Part shown: positions 25,336-36,059 of the stretch, piece by piece
How the letters are laid out: the number at the start of each line of letters is the position of its first letter
Numbering within the stretch: position 1 is the stretch's first letter
DNA from: Bartonella sp. 220B
GTDB taxonomy: Bacteria > Pseudomonadota > Alphaproteobacteria > Rhizobiales > Rhizobiaceae
NCBI RefSeq assembly: GCF_026930205.1
Contig: NZ_JANHOI010000007.1
Span: 1 to 64,000, forward strand
Length of the DNA stretch: 64,000 nt
Direction: 5' to 3'
Made by a program: the position numbers and the translations under genes
The notes under the pieces: generated by a model
Seen by the model: only the letters and a program-made list of their open reading frames with translations
The model's database searches: none
What the model was told of the DNA's origin: nothing

Positions 25336-26091
25336 TCAAGCAGCTTCGCTGATGAGATCAGCATATCCATTTTGTTCTAAATAAAGCGCTAATGATTTAT
25401 CGCCACTTTTAATAATTCGTCCTTTATAGAGAACATGTACCGTATCAGGAATAATATAATTAAGCAGGCGCTGGTAATGCGTAATCACCAAAAATGAACG
25501 CTTTGAATCCCGAAGTTTATTCACACCATCCGCTACAATTTTTAAAGCATCAATATCTAAGCCAGAATCTGTTTCATCTAAGATGCAGAGTTTAGGTTCA
25601 AGAAGCGCCATTTGTAAAATTTCAGCACGTTTTTTTTCTCCACCTGAAAAACCTACATTCAATGGACGTTTTAACATATTCATATCTATTTCAAGTTTTG
25701 AAGAAACTTCTTTAACATATTTTATAAATTCAGGAATTTTAAGTTCTGCATCACCACGCGCTCTGCGTTGAGAATTCATTGCAACTTTTAGAAATTCCAT
25801 TGTTGCTACTCCAGGGATTTCCATTGGATATTGAAAGGCAAGAAAAACACCATAGGTAGCACGTTCTGCGGGATCCATTTCTAAAAGTGATTGTCCATTA
25901 TAAAGGATATCACCTTCTATCACTTCATAATCATCACGACCAGCAAGCAAATAAGATAAAGTTGATTTTCCGGCTCCATTTTGTCCCATGATAGCAGCAA
26001 CTTCACCATCTTGGACAGTCAAGTTTAAACCACGAATAACTTCTGTATCGGTTCCAACAATACGGGCACGCAAATTTTTTATCTCCAACAT
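25336..26091 (-). CDS. sufC: Fe-S assembly ATPase SufC
   Basis: 251 aa ABC-type ATPase that drives the SufB-SufD scaffold. Walker A is MGQNGAGKST (about 35-44), the Q-loop FQYPMEIPGV, the signature FSGGEKKRAEILQ (about 149-161), Walker B CILDETDSGLD, and the switch His in VITHYQRLL. The SufC-specific replacement in the signature (SGGEKKR) is present. It sits 54 bases after sufB. Confidence 0.97.
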   Translation of the reverse strand: MLEIKNLRARIVGTDTEVIRGLNLTVQDGEVAAIMGQNGAGKSTLSYLLAGRDDYEVIEGDILYNGQSLLEMDPAERATYGVFLAFQYPMEIPGVATMEFLKVAMNSQRRARGDAELKIPEFIKYVKEVSSKLEIDMNMLKRPLNVGFSGGEKKRAEILQMALLEPKLCILDETDSGLDIDALKIVADGVNKLRDSKRSFLVITHYQRLLNYIIPDTVHVLYKGRIIKSGDKSLALYLEQNGYADLISEAA

Positions 26092-26145
26092 AATTTAATC
26101 CTGCTCTGGCTATTTTATATCTAAGTGTGCTCTTTATTTAAATAA

Positions 26146-27657
26146 TTATCCCACACTACCTTCAAGGCTAATACCAATGAGTTTTTGTGCTTCGACAGCA
26201 AATTCCATTGGAAGTTTTTGAATGACTTCTTTGACAAAACCATTCACGATTAACGCGATTGCTTCCTCTTCAGGAATCCCTCGTTGCATAACATAAAAAA
26301 GCTGATCATCAGAAATTTTTGATGTCGTTGCTTCATGTTCAAATTGCGCTGTCGCATTCTTTGCTTCAATATAAGGAACTGTATGAGCACCACAATCATT
26401 ACCAATTAACAAACTATCACATTGTGTAAAATTGCGTGCATTCTGTGCCTTTCTATGTGCTGTCACTTGCCCTCGATAGGTGTTATTTGAAAAACCAGCT
26501 GAAATACCTTTCGAAACAATACGGCTTGATGTATTATTTCCTAAATGAATCATTTTTGTACCGGAATCAATTTGTTGATGGCCATTTGCAACGGCAATAG
26601 AATAAAATTCTCCACGTGAGTTATCACCACGCAATAAGCAAGAGGGATATTTCCAAGTAATGGCCGAACCCGTCTCAACTTGTGTCCATGAAATCTTTGC
26701 GTTATCGCCTCGACAGTCCCCGCGCTTTGTCACGAAATTGTAAATACCACCTTTACCATCCTTATCACCAGGATACCAATTTTGTACTGTAGAATATTTA
26801 ATTTCTGCATTTTTAAGCGCAACAAGCTCTACAACAGCAGCATGGAGTTGATTTTCATCTCGTTGGGGGGCAGTACATCCCTCAAGATAAGAAACGTAAG
26901 AATCTTCATCCGCAATAATTAATGTCCGCTCAAATTGGCCTGTATTGCGTTCATTAATCCTGAAATAGGTTGAAAGCTCCATAGGACAACGAACGCCTTT
27001 GGGAATATAGACAAATGAACCATCTGTAAAAACAGCTGCATTTAAGGCAGCATAATAATTATCACCAACAGGCACAACGGTTCCTAAATATTCTTTAATG
27101 AGAACAGGATGTTCAGTAATTGCTTCTGAAATGGAGCAAAAAATAACACCAGCACGTGCCAATTCTTTTTTAAATGTCGTTACAACAGAAACAGAATCAA
27201 AGACCGCATCAACGGCTACCTGCCCCGATTCATAAATGCTATCATCAAAAGTGGAGGGATCAGACTGTTTTCTTACCCCGGCTAAAATTTCTTGTTCTTT
27301 GAGAGGAATACCAAGTTTTTCATAAGTTGCCAATAACTCAGGATCCACTTCGTCCAAAGATTTTGGCCCTGTATGATTTTTAGGAGCAGCATAATAATAG
27401 AGCTCTTGGAAATCAATTTTTGGGTATTTAATGCGCGCCCAATCAGGCTCTTGCATTGTTAACCAACGACGAAAAGCTTGTAAACGCCATGTCAGCATCC
27501 ATTCAGGTTCATGTTTTTTAGCAGAAATAAATCTGATAATATCTTCATTTAAACCTTTTGGGGCTTTATCTGTCTCAATATTGGTTTCAAAACCATATTT
27601 ATATTGATCAACATCTATTTCACGCACTTGGCGTATTGTTTCTTGTACTGCCGGCAT
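26146..27657 (-). CDS. sufB: Fe-S cluster scaffold subunit SufB
   Basis: 503 aa, core of the SufBCD scaffold. The sequence shows the conserved [60 protein letters not shown], and near the C-terminus [22 protein letters not shown] and [22 protein letters not shown], where the conserved Cys and Glu needed for cluster assembly occur. It is the first gene of the sufBCDST run and has a 166-base leader (27658-27823), which is where an iron- or Fe-S-responsive promoter would be; no operator was identified with confidence. Confidence 0.97.
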   Translation of the reverse strand: MPAVQETIRQVREIDVDQYKYGFETNIETDKAPKGLNEDIIRFISAKKHEPEWMLTWRLQAFRRWLTMQEPDWARIKYPKIDFQELYYYAAPKNHTGPKSLDEVDPELLATYEKLGIPLKEQEILAGVRKQSDPSTFDDSIYESGQVAVDAVFDSVSVVTTFKKELARAGVIFCSISEAITEHPVLIKEYLGTVVPVGDNYYAALNAAVFTDGSFVYIPKGVRCPMELSTYFRINERNTGQFERTLIIADEDSYVSYLEGCTAPQRDENQLHAAVVELVALKNAEIKYSTVQNWYPGDKDGKGGIYNFVTKRGDCRGDNAKISWTQVETGSAITWKYPSCLLRGDNSRGEFYSIAVANGHQQIDSGTKMIHLGNNTSSRIVSKGISAGFSNNTYRGQVTAHRKAQNARNFTQCDSLLIGNDCGAHTVPYIEAKNATAQFEHEATTSKISDDQLFYVMQRGIPEEEAIALIVNGFVKEVIQKLPMEFAVEAQKLIGISLEGSVG

Positions 27658-27823
27658 AAACTTTCTCCATTTTTGGTATCAAGAACCGGTAACTAAAAGT
27701 CTTGTTTTTACAGAATTAGAATGACTAGCTCACTTTCTAGGCTATATATAAAGTGAAGAAATTTCAATCAAACTTATTTGTTTTTTACAATAATTCTAAT
27801 TTATAAATATAAATAAATAAGTT

Positions 27824-28969
27824 CTACCTTTTTTTATTACTGATCATTTGAGAAAAAAATAATAAAAAATCATCAATATCTTGAGACATTGTGCTCTGTC
27901 CTATTGAAATGCGAATCGCTCCATTAGGGACATGATGTCCCATTGCTGTCAAAACTTTACTTTGTGTTACTTTTCCTGAGGAACAAGCAGAACCTGCTGA
28001 GACAGAAAAACCTGCTAAATCAAAACCAATTTGCATAGTTTCAGCTTTTATATCGCATACAGTAAAATAAGTTGTGTTTGGCAAACGTTGAACTCTTTTA
28101 CCAAAAATTTCAACATTATGAGATATTGTCTGTATTCCATCTTCTAATTTATTACGTAAAGATATTAACTGTTCTCTCTCTTGTTGTGTGAAACAATCAG
28201 CTATCGCTGCCCCAAAAGCAGCAATAAGTGGCACAGCTCCTGTTCCTCCACGCAAACCCTTTTCTTGCCCTCCTCCTATAATAAGGGGATATGGCATCAG
28301 AAGGTTCCCACATGAAACAAAAGCACCAATTCCTTTTGGTCCACCAATTTTATGCGCAGATAGTATAAAAAAATCTCCTCCCATTTGATGAATATCAACA
28401 AAGTTTTTTCCTACATATTGTGTCAAATCAACGATAAGAATGCCTCCAAAGTTCCGAACAATAGCAGCTATTTCTTTTATTGGTTGAATAACACCGGTTT
28501 CACCATTAGCAGCTTGAATAGCAACAAGAGGAAGTCCTTTTATGTTGTTGTGAACGGCTAAGAGAGAAATTAATTTATCTTGTTGAATGAGCCCATCTTG
28601 ATCAACAGCAACGACACTAATGGATTCTTTAGAAAAACGTCCTCCTTCTGCAATAGATGGATGTTCAGTCGCTCCAATATACAGATGAGAAAATTGAACT
28701 TTAGAGCTTCCCATATCATAAAGGGGTGTTAAGAGCGTCATTGCTGCTTCAGTTGCACCAGATGTAAAGACAACATGATCTGGATGGCTGTTAAGATTTT
28801 CAGCAATTTGTCTGCGTGCTTTTTCTAATAAAGCTTTAGCAGCACGTCCTTCTGCATGAACAGATGATGGGTTACCAAATATCTCTAAAGCTTCCAGTAA
28901 TGCTACGCGCGCCGTTTTTTTGAGCGGTGTTGTCGCATTATGATCAAAATATCGACGTTTTACAGCCAT
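27824..28969 (-). CDS. Cysteine desulfurase, NifS/IscS-type (group I)
   Basis: 381 aa from the ATG at 28969; an upstream TTG at 28981 is less likely. PLP enzyme supplying sulfur from cysteine. The N-terminus RRYFDHNATTPL and GNPSSVHAEGR are group I features, the PLP lysine is in ILSAHKIGGPKG (about 201-212), and the catalytic Cys lies in the mobile-loop motif SAGSACSSGKV (about 321-331). This differs from the SufS type (RAGTHC) further down, so there are two distinct desulfurases by the same operon. It lies upstream of sufB in the same direction, as in several Rhizobiales. Confidence 0.93.
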   Translation of the reverse strand: MAVKRRYFDHNATTPLKKTARVALLEALEIFGNPSSVHAEGRAAKALLEKARRQIAENLNSHPDHVVFTSGATEAAMTLLTPLYDMGSSKVQFSHLYIGATEHPSIAEGGRFSKESISVVAVDQDGLIQQDKLISLLAVHNNIKGLPLVAIQAANGETGVIQPIKEIAAIVRNFGGILIVDLTQYVGKNFVDIHQMGGDFFILSAHKIGGPKGIGAFVSCGNLLMPYPLIIGGGQEKGLRGGTGAVPLIAAFGAAIADCFTQQEREQLISLRNKLEDGIQTISHNVEIFGKRVQRLPNTTYFTVCDIKAETMQIGFDLAGFSVSAGSACSSGKVTQSKVLTAMGHHVPNGAIRISIGQSTMSQDIDDFLLFFSQMISNKKR

Positions 28970-29132
28970 TTTACATCGCAATCATCAAGCAATATCAGTT
29001 GATTTTAAAAAAATAGTGCAATTTTCTTGAAAAATGCACTTAAATAAAGAATATCTAGTAATTAAATAGAGATTCTATGGTAAAAGTCGGCAAAGGTCAA
29101 TGAGGGCCTTTAGAGCATTTAAGGAGCATTTA

Positions 29133-29822
29133 ATGCCAGAAATTATTTTTAATGGTCCCGCAGGTCGACTTGAAGGCCGTTATCAACCTTCACAACAAAG
29201 AAATGCACCAATTGCCATTATTTTACATCCTCACCCTCAATTTGGTGGCACAATGAACAATAAAATTGTTTATGATCTCTTCTACATGTTCCAACAACGC
29301 GGTTTTACTACATTGCGTTTTAATTTTCGTGGTATAGGGCGTAGCCAAGGTGAATTTGATTATGGAATAGGAGAACTTTCAGATGCTGCAGCTGCACTCG
29401 ATTGGGTGCAAACACAACATCCTGATTCTAAAAATTGCTGGGTTGCTGGATATTCATTTGGTGCTTGGATTGGGATGCAACTTTTAATGCGTCGACCAGA
29501 AATCGAAGGCTTTATATCCGTTGCTCCTCAACCTAATGTTTATGATTTTTCATTTCTTGCCCCCTGCCCCTCCTCTGGACTTATCATTCACGGTGACATT
29601 GATAAAGTTGCTCCCCAAAAAGATGTACAAACACTTGTAGATAAACTAAAAACACAAAAAGGTATCACAATTACACAAGAAATAATGGAAGGTGCTAACC
29701 ACTTTTTTAGTGGATGCAATAAAGAGCTTATTGAACGATGTGCACAATATTTGGATAATCATATTACAGGTGAATTTCTCTCTCCTCCTCCTGAAATACT
29801 TTCACTTGCTTACAAAAGCTAA
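29133..29822 (+). CDS. Alpha/beta hydrolase family protein
   Basis: 229 aa from the ATG at 29133, which has AAGGAG 9 bases upstream; the frame opens at 29100 but that start lacks a ribosome site. The fold is seen in LHPHPQFGGTMNNKIV, TLRFNFRGIGRSQGEF, and the nucleophile elbow VAGYSFGAW (Ser at about 112), with later ILIHGDIDKVAP and GANHFFSG supplying the Asp and His. This places it in the COG2945-type hydrolase group; the substrate is unknown. It is divergent from the nifS-like gene. Confidence 0.85.
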   Translation: MPEIIFNGPAGRLEGRYQPSQQRNAPIAIILHPHPQFGGTMNNKIVYDLFYMFQQRGFTTLRFNFRGIGRSQGEFDYGIGELSDAAAALDWVQTQHPDSKNCWVAGYSFGAWIGMQLLMRRPEIEGFISVAPQPNVYDFSFLAPCPSSGLIIHGDIDKVAPQKDVQTLVDKLKTQKGITITQEIMEGANHFFSGCNKELIERCAQYLDNHITGEFLSPPPEILSLAYKS

Positions 29823-30088
29823 GATTTACAAAAATGAAAAAAGTTATTCCGATAATAACAGGAAAGTTTATTTTTTAGTATTCTCTAGCTCTCTTATATC
29901 CACTTGCGTTTAAAGATAAAAATAATTTCTTTTCTCTCAATGAAAAGCATTTCTTCTTAAGGTATAAAACATTTGTTTTCATGACTAAATCTCTCGTTCT
30001 CTTGTGAGAACTGTATTATTTATGCTAGGGAGAATGGATGAATAATCCATTGTATAAACGAATATAATTTAATTAGGATACAAAAACT

Positions 30089-31342
30089 GTGCTTGCCTTT
30101 AAATCTGATTTTTTACACATCATGAGTGAACGTGGTTTTATTCACCAAATTTCGGATGAAAAAGGTTTAGATGATCTTTTTTCAAAAGAAGTTGTAAGTG
30201 CTTATATTGGATTTGATCCTACCGCATCAAGTTTACATGCTGGAAGTCTTCTGCAAATTATGATGCTTTATTGGTTACAAAAAACCGGTCATCGTCCCAT
30301 TGCTTTGATAGGTGGAGGAACAGGATTGATTGGTGATCCTTCCTTTAAAGATGAGGCACGGCGCCTTTTGACACAAGATGATATTGCTAAAAACATCGCT
30401 AGTATTAAAAAGGTATTTGCGAACTATTTAACATTTGGTGATAGAAAAACCGATGCATGCATTGTTAATAATGCTGAATGGTTATGTAACTTGAACTATT
30501 TAGAGTTTTTACGTGATGTAGGAAAACATTTTTCTGTTAACCGCATGTTATCATTTGACTCTGTTAGATTGAGACTTGAACGTGAACATTCTTTGTCATT
30601 TCTTGAGTTCAATTATATGATCCTACAAGCTTATGATTTTGTTGAACTTTATAAGCGTTATGGGTTACGCATGCAAATGGGAGGCTCTGATCAATGGGGC
30701 AATATTATCAATGGCATTGAGTTGGGACATCGTTTAGGAACAGTACAGTTATATGCATTAACTTCACCATTATTGACAACATCTTCCGGTGCCAAAATGG
30801 GTAAATCATTAAATGGTGCTGTATGGCTTAATGCAGATATGCTTTCACCTTATCAATTTTGGCAATATTGGCGCAATACAGAAGATGCTGATGTTACAAG
30901 ATTTTTAAAGCTTTATACGACATTACCAATGGACGAGATTCTTAAATTTTCTACATTACAAGGAACTGAAATTAACGAAGCTAAAAAGATTCTTGCAACA
31001 GAAGTTACAGCAATGCTGCATGGGCGCAGTGTTGCTAATGAAGCTGCCGAAACTGCTCGTAAAACTTTTGAAGAAAAAACACTCGGAGAAAACCTTCCAA
31101 CTGTTAAAATTAACGCTACAGAATTAATAACAGGTGTGGGATTATTAACTCTTTTAGTACAAGCAGGATTAGCCAAATCTAACAGTGAGGCACGTAGACA
31201 TGTTCAAGGTGGGGGTGTCCGTATCAATGATAAAACCATTGAGAATGAAACGCATCTTATTTTTGAGGAAGACATCAATGCTGAAGGAACAATTAAACTT
31301 TCTTTTGGTAAGAAAAAACATGTTTTGATAAAACCACTATAA
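30089..31342 (+). CDS. tyrS: Tyrosyl-tRNA synthetase
   Basis: 417 aa with a GTG start (30089) that matches family length. It attaches tyrosine to tRNA-Tyr. The class I HIGH-like motif is [11 protein letters not shown] (about 46-56) and the KMSKS equivalent [10 protein letters not shown] (about 235-244), between which [15 protein letters not shown] contacts tyrosine. The C-terminal S4-type RNA-binding domain (about 350-417) reads [16 protein letters not shown]. Monocistronic with about 165 bases after it. Confidence 0.97.
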   Translation: MLAFKSDFLHIMSERGFIHQISDEKGLDDLFSKEVVSAYIGFDPTASSLHAGSLLQIMMLYWLQKTGHRPIALIGGGTGLIGDPSFKDEARRLLTQDDIAKNIASIKKVFANYLTFGDRKTDACIVNNAEWLCNLNYLEFLRDVGKHFSVNRMLSFDSVRLRLEREHSLSFLEFNYMILQAYDFVELYKRYGLRMQMGGSDQWGNIINGIELGHRLGTVQLYALTSPLLTTSSGAKMGKSLNGAVWLNADMLSPYQFWQYWRNTEDADVTRFLKLYTTLPMDEILKFSTLQGTEINEAKKILATEVTAMLHGRSVANEAAETARKTFEEKTLGENLPTVKINATELITGVGLLTLLVQAGLAKSNSEARRHVQGGGVRINDKTIENETHLIFEEDINAEGTIKLSFGKKKHVLIKPL

Positions 31343-31509
31343 TTGATTTATAATTTTCTCTCTCATTTTCTCGGTTTCATTCTTATGATATAAGGTATTC
31401 TTTAAGGAAAAAAACATTCTTAAAAAAATGACGAGAGAATTGTATCTTTACTCCTTCTATGTATTCTCTTGCTTCATATTTACTATACAGAAAAGAAAGA
31501 GCAAAATAA

Positions 31510-31992
31510 ATGACAAAACCGATAAAAGGCACTCTTGCTCCTGATTTTAATTTACCACGCGACGGTGAAAAAAATTTACGTCTTTCTGATCTTCAGGAAA
31601 AAATTATTGTTTTATATTTTTATCCAAAGGACGATACGAGTGGATGCACACGTGAAGCAATTGATTTTACGCGATTGAAGACAAAATTTGATGAAATTGG
31701 AGCTGTTATTATTGGAATATCTCCAGACAGTGTTAAAAAACATGACAAATTTAAAACAAAACACGAGCTTGATATCATCCTTGTTTCCGATGAAGAAAAA
31801 GCGACACTTGAAGCTTATGGTGTTTGGGTTGAGAAAAGTATGTATGGACGAAAATATATGGGTGTTGAGCGCAGCACTTTTCTGATTGATTCAACTGGAA
31901 AAATAATAGAAGAATGGCGTAAAGTTAACGTACCTGGACACGCAGATGAAGTATTTGCTGCTGCTGCACTTTTACATCGCAATAGCTTGTAA
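31510..31992 (+). CDS. bcp: Thioredoxin-dependent thiol peroxidase (Bcp/PrxQ)
   Basis: 160 aa peroxiredoxin that reduces hydroperoxides. The N-terminus APDFNLPRDGEKNLRLSDLQ and YFYPKDDTSGCTREAIDF (peroxidatic Cys at about 46) are diagnostic. The nearby resolving Cys (GCTxxAC) of the E. coli protein is replaced by Ala-Ile, and I see no other Cys, so this is a 1-Cys variant that would need an external thiol. AGAAAGAGC upstream provides the ribosome site. Confidence 0.92.
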   Translation: MTKPIKGTLAPDFNLPRDGEKNLRLSDLQEKIIVLYFYPKDDTSGCTREAIDFTRLKTKFDEIGAVIIGISPDSVKKHDKFKTKHELDIILVSDEEKATLEAYGVWVEKSMYGRKYMGVERSTFLIDSTGKIIEEWRKVNVPGHADEVFAAAALLHRNSL

Positions 31993-32120
31993 ACTTTGAT
32001 TCAAGCGCCTATAGGATGTGAAATCCCCTCTCCTATTAGCTTTCGTAAATTGAGCTTGAAAAGCTGAAATAAAAGAGCCAAGAAATAAATCTGTAACTTT
32101 TGGGAAAATATTATTTCTGA

Positions 32121-33249
32121 TTAATCAATATCTTCAATTTCTTGGGCTTTTCCATAAACGCGTTGAGCAAGTGCTGCCTCTATAAATGCATCTAAATTTC
32201 CATTAAGTACGGATTGCGGATCCGTGTTTTCAGTACCTGTGCGTAAATCTTTGACAAGTTGATAGGGTTGAAGAACATAAGATCTAATCTGATGTCCCCA
32301 TCCGATTTCTGTCTTAGAAGATTCAATGGCATTTGTTTCTTCTTCTCTTTTTTTGAGCTCTTCTTCATAAAGTCTTGCACGCAACATAGACCAAGCAGTT
32401 GCTCGATTTTTGTGCTGAGAACGCTCGGTTTGACATTGAACAACAATACCTGTTTTGATATGTGTAATGCGGACTGCAGAATCTGTCGTATTCACATGCT
32501 GTCCTCCTGCTCCTGAAGCACGATATGTATCAATACGAACATCTGCCTCTGAAACATCAACTTCAATATTATCATCAATAACTGGGTAAACCCAAATGCT
32601 AGCGAAAGAAGTGTGGCGCTTTGCATTTGAATCAAATGGGGAAATACGTACCAAACGATGAACGCCTGATTCTGTTTTCAACATACCGTAAGCATTATGC
32701 CCTTTTACAAGAAGAGTCGCTGATTTTATTCCTGCTTCTTCTCCATCGTGAATTTCTAATAAGTCAACTTTCATTTTATGCTGTTCAGCCCAGCGTGTAT
32801 ACATGCGTAACAGCATAGAAGCCCAATCTTGGCTTTCCGTTCCTCCTGCACCAGCATGAACTTCTAAATAAGTATCATTCGGATCGGCTTCTCCTGAAAG
32901 GAGCACATCAATTTGCCTCTTATCTATCTCATTTTTAAGATGACGTATTGAGTTTTCTGCATCAGTGATAATTTCCATATCACTTTCTTCTTCGCCCATT
33001 TCGATTAATTCAATGCATTCTTCGAGTATTTTTGTAAATGATCGAATACCATTGATTGAATCGTCAAGACGCTGACGTTCACGCATCATCTCTTGCGCTT
33101 GTTGTGCATTTTCCCAAAGTGCTGGATCTTCTGCTTTTTGATTGAGATATTCGAGACGTTTTAGTGACTGATCCCAGTCAAAGATGCCCCCTTAGCAACT
33201 TAATTGCTTTTTGGATTTCATCAACCAATGCTTCTATTTCAGCTCGCAT
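32121..33249 (-). CDS. prfB: Peptide chain release factor 2 (programmed +1 frameshift)
   Basis: Release factor that reads UGA and UAA. The 23 codons from the ATG at 33249 end in TGA (33178-33180); skipping the first base of that TGA joins them to the 352-codon downstream frame, for a total of 375 aa. The SPF tripeptide reading UGA is in RISPFDSN, and the GGQ peptidyl-hydrolysis motif in RASGAGGQHVNT. The coding path continues at D-W-D-Q-S-L-K-R-L-E-Y-L. Its order after amidase and ponA is conserved. Confidence 0.96.
33178..33192 (-). promoter_or_regulatory. prfB programmed frameshift signal
   Basis: On the minus strand the sequence is AGGGGG CAT CTT TGA C, the classic layout: an internal Shine-Dalgarno-like AGGGGG, one codon, then CTT and the in-frame TGA with C after it. 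When RF2 is scarce the ribosome slips +1 and makes the full protein. Confidence 0.95.
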
Positions 33250-33439
33250 AATTTCACACCACAGTTTTCATTTTTTAAGACTCTTGTTGATTATATTTTT
33301 TCGTATTTTATACAAATTCAATGAATTTAGTAAAGCAATGGCATGGCTTCATCAACCCATTTATTACGGTTCTATTACAGAAATAAATAAAAACTATTTC
33401 ACTTCCTCAATCATATGAAAACAGAAAAAGGGATTCCAA

Positions 33440-35908
33440 TTAATATAAACCACCTGTACCACTTTCAAGAGCTTTGTTGACTTGTGGAGAAGTGGTTGTT
33501 GCAGGAATTCCTTCTTGAAAAGAATTTGTACTACCAATGACCTGATAGATATCAGCAGGTCCAGTTCCTGGTTTAAATGCTTCTATAATAACATCACGAT
33601 CTCCTGCTTCAGCAAGCATCCCTGTTTTACGATTAATCGGCATTAAAATCATTCCTTCTGGCATTTTAAATGGCACATCGGGTTTTCCTTTCAGAGCTTT
33701 TTCCATAAATTCACCAAAAACAGGTGCTGCCAATGAACTTCCCGTTCCATTATATCCCAATGGCGCTGGTTGATCGTAGCCGATAAAGATACCAACGACA
33801 ATGTCAGGAGTAAATCCCATAAACCACACATCTTTAGAATCATTTGTCGTTCCTGTTTTTGCAGCGATATGTCGATTAAGATAGTTTAAACGCACCGCTG
33901 TACCACGCTGAACAACCCCTTCCATCATTGACGTAATTTGATAAGCTGTCATAGGATCAAGAACTTGATCTCTCTCATCAATTAATGTGGGTTCATTTTG
34001 GTTATCCCAAGACGGAGCATTACAATTTTCACAGAGACGATCATCATGGCGGTAAATTGTTTTTCCATAACGATCTTGAATTCTGTCTATCAGAGAGGGA
34101 TGAATAGAGCGTCCCCCATTGGCAATAACTGAATAAGCTGTAACCATTCGCAAAACTGTTGTTTCGGCAGCTCCTAAAGCCATGGGAAGATAAGGCTGTA
34201 ATTTATCTACAATACCAAAACGCTCTGCATATTCAGCGACAAGAGGCATCCCCATATCATAAGCAAGCCGTATCGTCATAAGATTGCGAGAATGTTCAAT
34301 GCCATAGCGCAGTGTTGAAGGACCTGCAAATGTACCACCATAATTCTTAGGTTGCCAAATTTCACCATTATATTGGCGAATTTCAATAGGACCATCTAAA
34401 ATAACCGATGCTGGTGTATACCCATTATCAAGTGCTGCTGCATAGACAAAAGGCTTAAAAGCAGAACCGGGTTGACGATAGGCTTGAGTTGCACGATTGA
34501 ATTCAGAAGCTGCAAAAGAAAATCCTCCTACCATAGCAAGAACACGTCCTGTATGAGGTTCCATAGCAACAATCGCACCTTCAACCTTTGGAATTTGTTG
34601 TAAACGATAAATATTACCTGTATTTGATGTTTTTTCGACAAAAATGACATCTCCAACTTTCAAAACATGAGATAAATCCCGAACAGTTTTTCGAGTGCCA
34701 TTTTCTTTGATAACATTTAACGCCCATTTTGAATCGGTTTCAGACAAAATGGCTGTTTCGCGCTTTGTTGACAATAAACCTGAATCTTCATGTTGTGGTT
34801 GTAAACCAATCTCTATTTTATTAGCGTTAGTTGAAAGAACAACAGCTAAACGCCATTCAGGAACATCACTTAATCCTATAATATCCGCAAGTTCTATGCC
34901 CCAATCATCACTCTTATCAATATGTTTATAAGCACCGCGCCACCCTTGCGAATGATCAAATTTAATTAATCCATTATGTAAAGCACGCCGAGCAATAAGC
35001 TGTAAAGATGGATCAAGTGTTGTCCGAATTGAAAGTCCTCCTTCGTAAAGTGTTTTTGCTCCATAGCGATGCATTAAACGGCGACGCACTTCTTCAGTAA
35101 AATAGTCAGCAGCAAAAACATAGCTATCGCTACCGCGCAGTGTTGTTCCTAAAGGTTTTGCTTTAGCCTTTTCAGCTTGTTCACGTGTTACATATCCATT
35201 TGCAACCATCCGATCTATAACCCAATTGCGTCGATTAAGAGCGCGTTGTGTATTTTTGAAAGGGTCATAATTCCCTGGTCCTTTGGGAAGAGCAGCCAAA
35301 TAAGCACATTGCTCTAAAGTAAGATCATTAACAGATTTATTGAAATAAGTTAAAGATGCTGCTGCGATACCATAAGTGCTACGACCAAGATAAATTTCAT
35401 TGAGATAAAGCTCAAGAATATGATCTTTTGAATAGGTCTTCTCAATACGCATTGCTAGAATAGCTTCTTTTAATTTACGTTCTAACGTCGCGTCTGAACT
35501 TAAAAGAAAATTTTTAGCAACTTGTTGTGTAATAGTTGATGCACCCTCTGGACGTTTTCCAGAACCAATATTACGGATATTATTGATCAAAGCTCTAGAA
35601 AGTCCTTCAGGATCTAAACCAAAATGATAATAAAAATTCTTATCTTCAGCTGAAACAAAGGCATCTTTAAGAAGCTTTGGTATTGACTGAATTGGTAAAT
35701 AAAGACGACGTTTTGTAGCAAATTCTGCCATAAGGCTACCATCAGAAGCGTGAACACGAGTCATCACAGGCGGTTCATAGAGCGAAAGAACTTCATAATC
35801 AGGAAGTTCATTGGTTGCCTCCTTTGCTATCGCCCCTTGTATTACTACTGCCCAAAAACCAATAGTCATAACAAGACTAAGAAGATATCTAAAAAAAATC
35901 ATTATCAA
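33440..35908 (-). CDS. mrcA: Penicillin-binding protein 1A (transglycosylase/transpeptidase)
   Basis: 822 aa inner-membrane enzyme that polymerises and cross-links peptidoglycan. An N-terminal membrane anchor is followed by a GT51 domain: AEDKNFYYHFGLDPEGLSRALI (catalytic Glu), GASTITQQVAKN and KLKEAILAMRIEKTYSKDHILELYLNEIYLG. An OB-type insert follows, then the transpeptidase: QPGSAFKPFVY (SxxK, about 482-492), SRN within HSRNLMTIR, and AAKTGTTND (KTG). All key residues are present. A typical family length is 800-850 aa. It lies between the amidase gene and prfB. Confidence 0.96.
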   Translation of the reverse strand: MIMIFFRYLLSLVMTIGFWAVVIQGAIAKEATNELPDYEVLSLYEPPVMTRVHASDGSLMAEFATKRRLYLPIQSIPKLLKDAFVSAEDKNFYYHFGLDPEGLSRALINNIRNIGSGKRPEGASTITQQVAKNFLLSSDATLERKLKEAILAMRIEKTYSKDHILELYLNEIYLGRSTYGIAAASLTYFNKSVNDLTLEQCAYLAALPKGPGNYDPFKNTQRALNRRNWVIDRMVANGYVTREQAEKAKAKPLGTTLRGSDSYVFAADYFTEEVRRRLMHRYGAKTLYEGGLSIRTTLDPSLQLIARRALHNGLIKFDHSQGWRGAYKHIDKSDDWGIELADIIGLSDVPEWRLAVVLSTNANKIEIGLQPQHEDSGLLSTKRETAILSETDSKWALNVIKENGTRKTVRDLSHVLKVGDVIFVEKTSNTGNIYRLQQIPKVEGAIVAMEPHTGRVLAMVGGFSFAASEFNRATQAYRQPGSAFKPFVYAAALDNGYTPASVILDGPIEIRQYNGEIWQPKNYGGTFAGPSTLRYGIEHSRNLMTIRLAYDMGMPLVAEYAERFGIVDKLQPYLPMALGAAETTVLRMVTAYSVIANGGRSIHPSLIDRIQDRYGKTIYRHDDRLCENCNAPSWDNQNEPTLIDERDQVLDPMTAYQITSMMEGVVQRGTAVRLNYLNRHIAAKTGTTNDSKDVWFMGFTPDIVVGIFIGYDQPAPLGYNGTGSSLAAPVFGEFMEKALKGKPDVPFKMPEGMILMPINRKTGMLAEAGDRDVIIEAFKPGTGPADIYQVIGSTNSFQEGIPATTTSPQVNKALESGTGGLY

Positions 35909-36059
35909 AATGGCTATCGCTTTCTTTAGAATTGATCAAATAAAATATGTTATCTCATCATCAATATCACAAGGATATCAGCACTAAACTGAGATAAAGA
36001 AAAATATTTTCTGCTTTTATACATAGAGAAAAAGATTGATACTCTATTTTATCACAAAT

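Noticed and set aside
27658-27823. Iron-responsive operator before sufB
   Set aside because: The gap is in the right place, but I could not match a RirA- or Irr-type box with confidence, so none is called.
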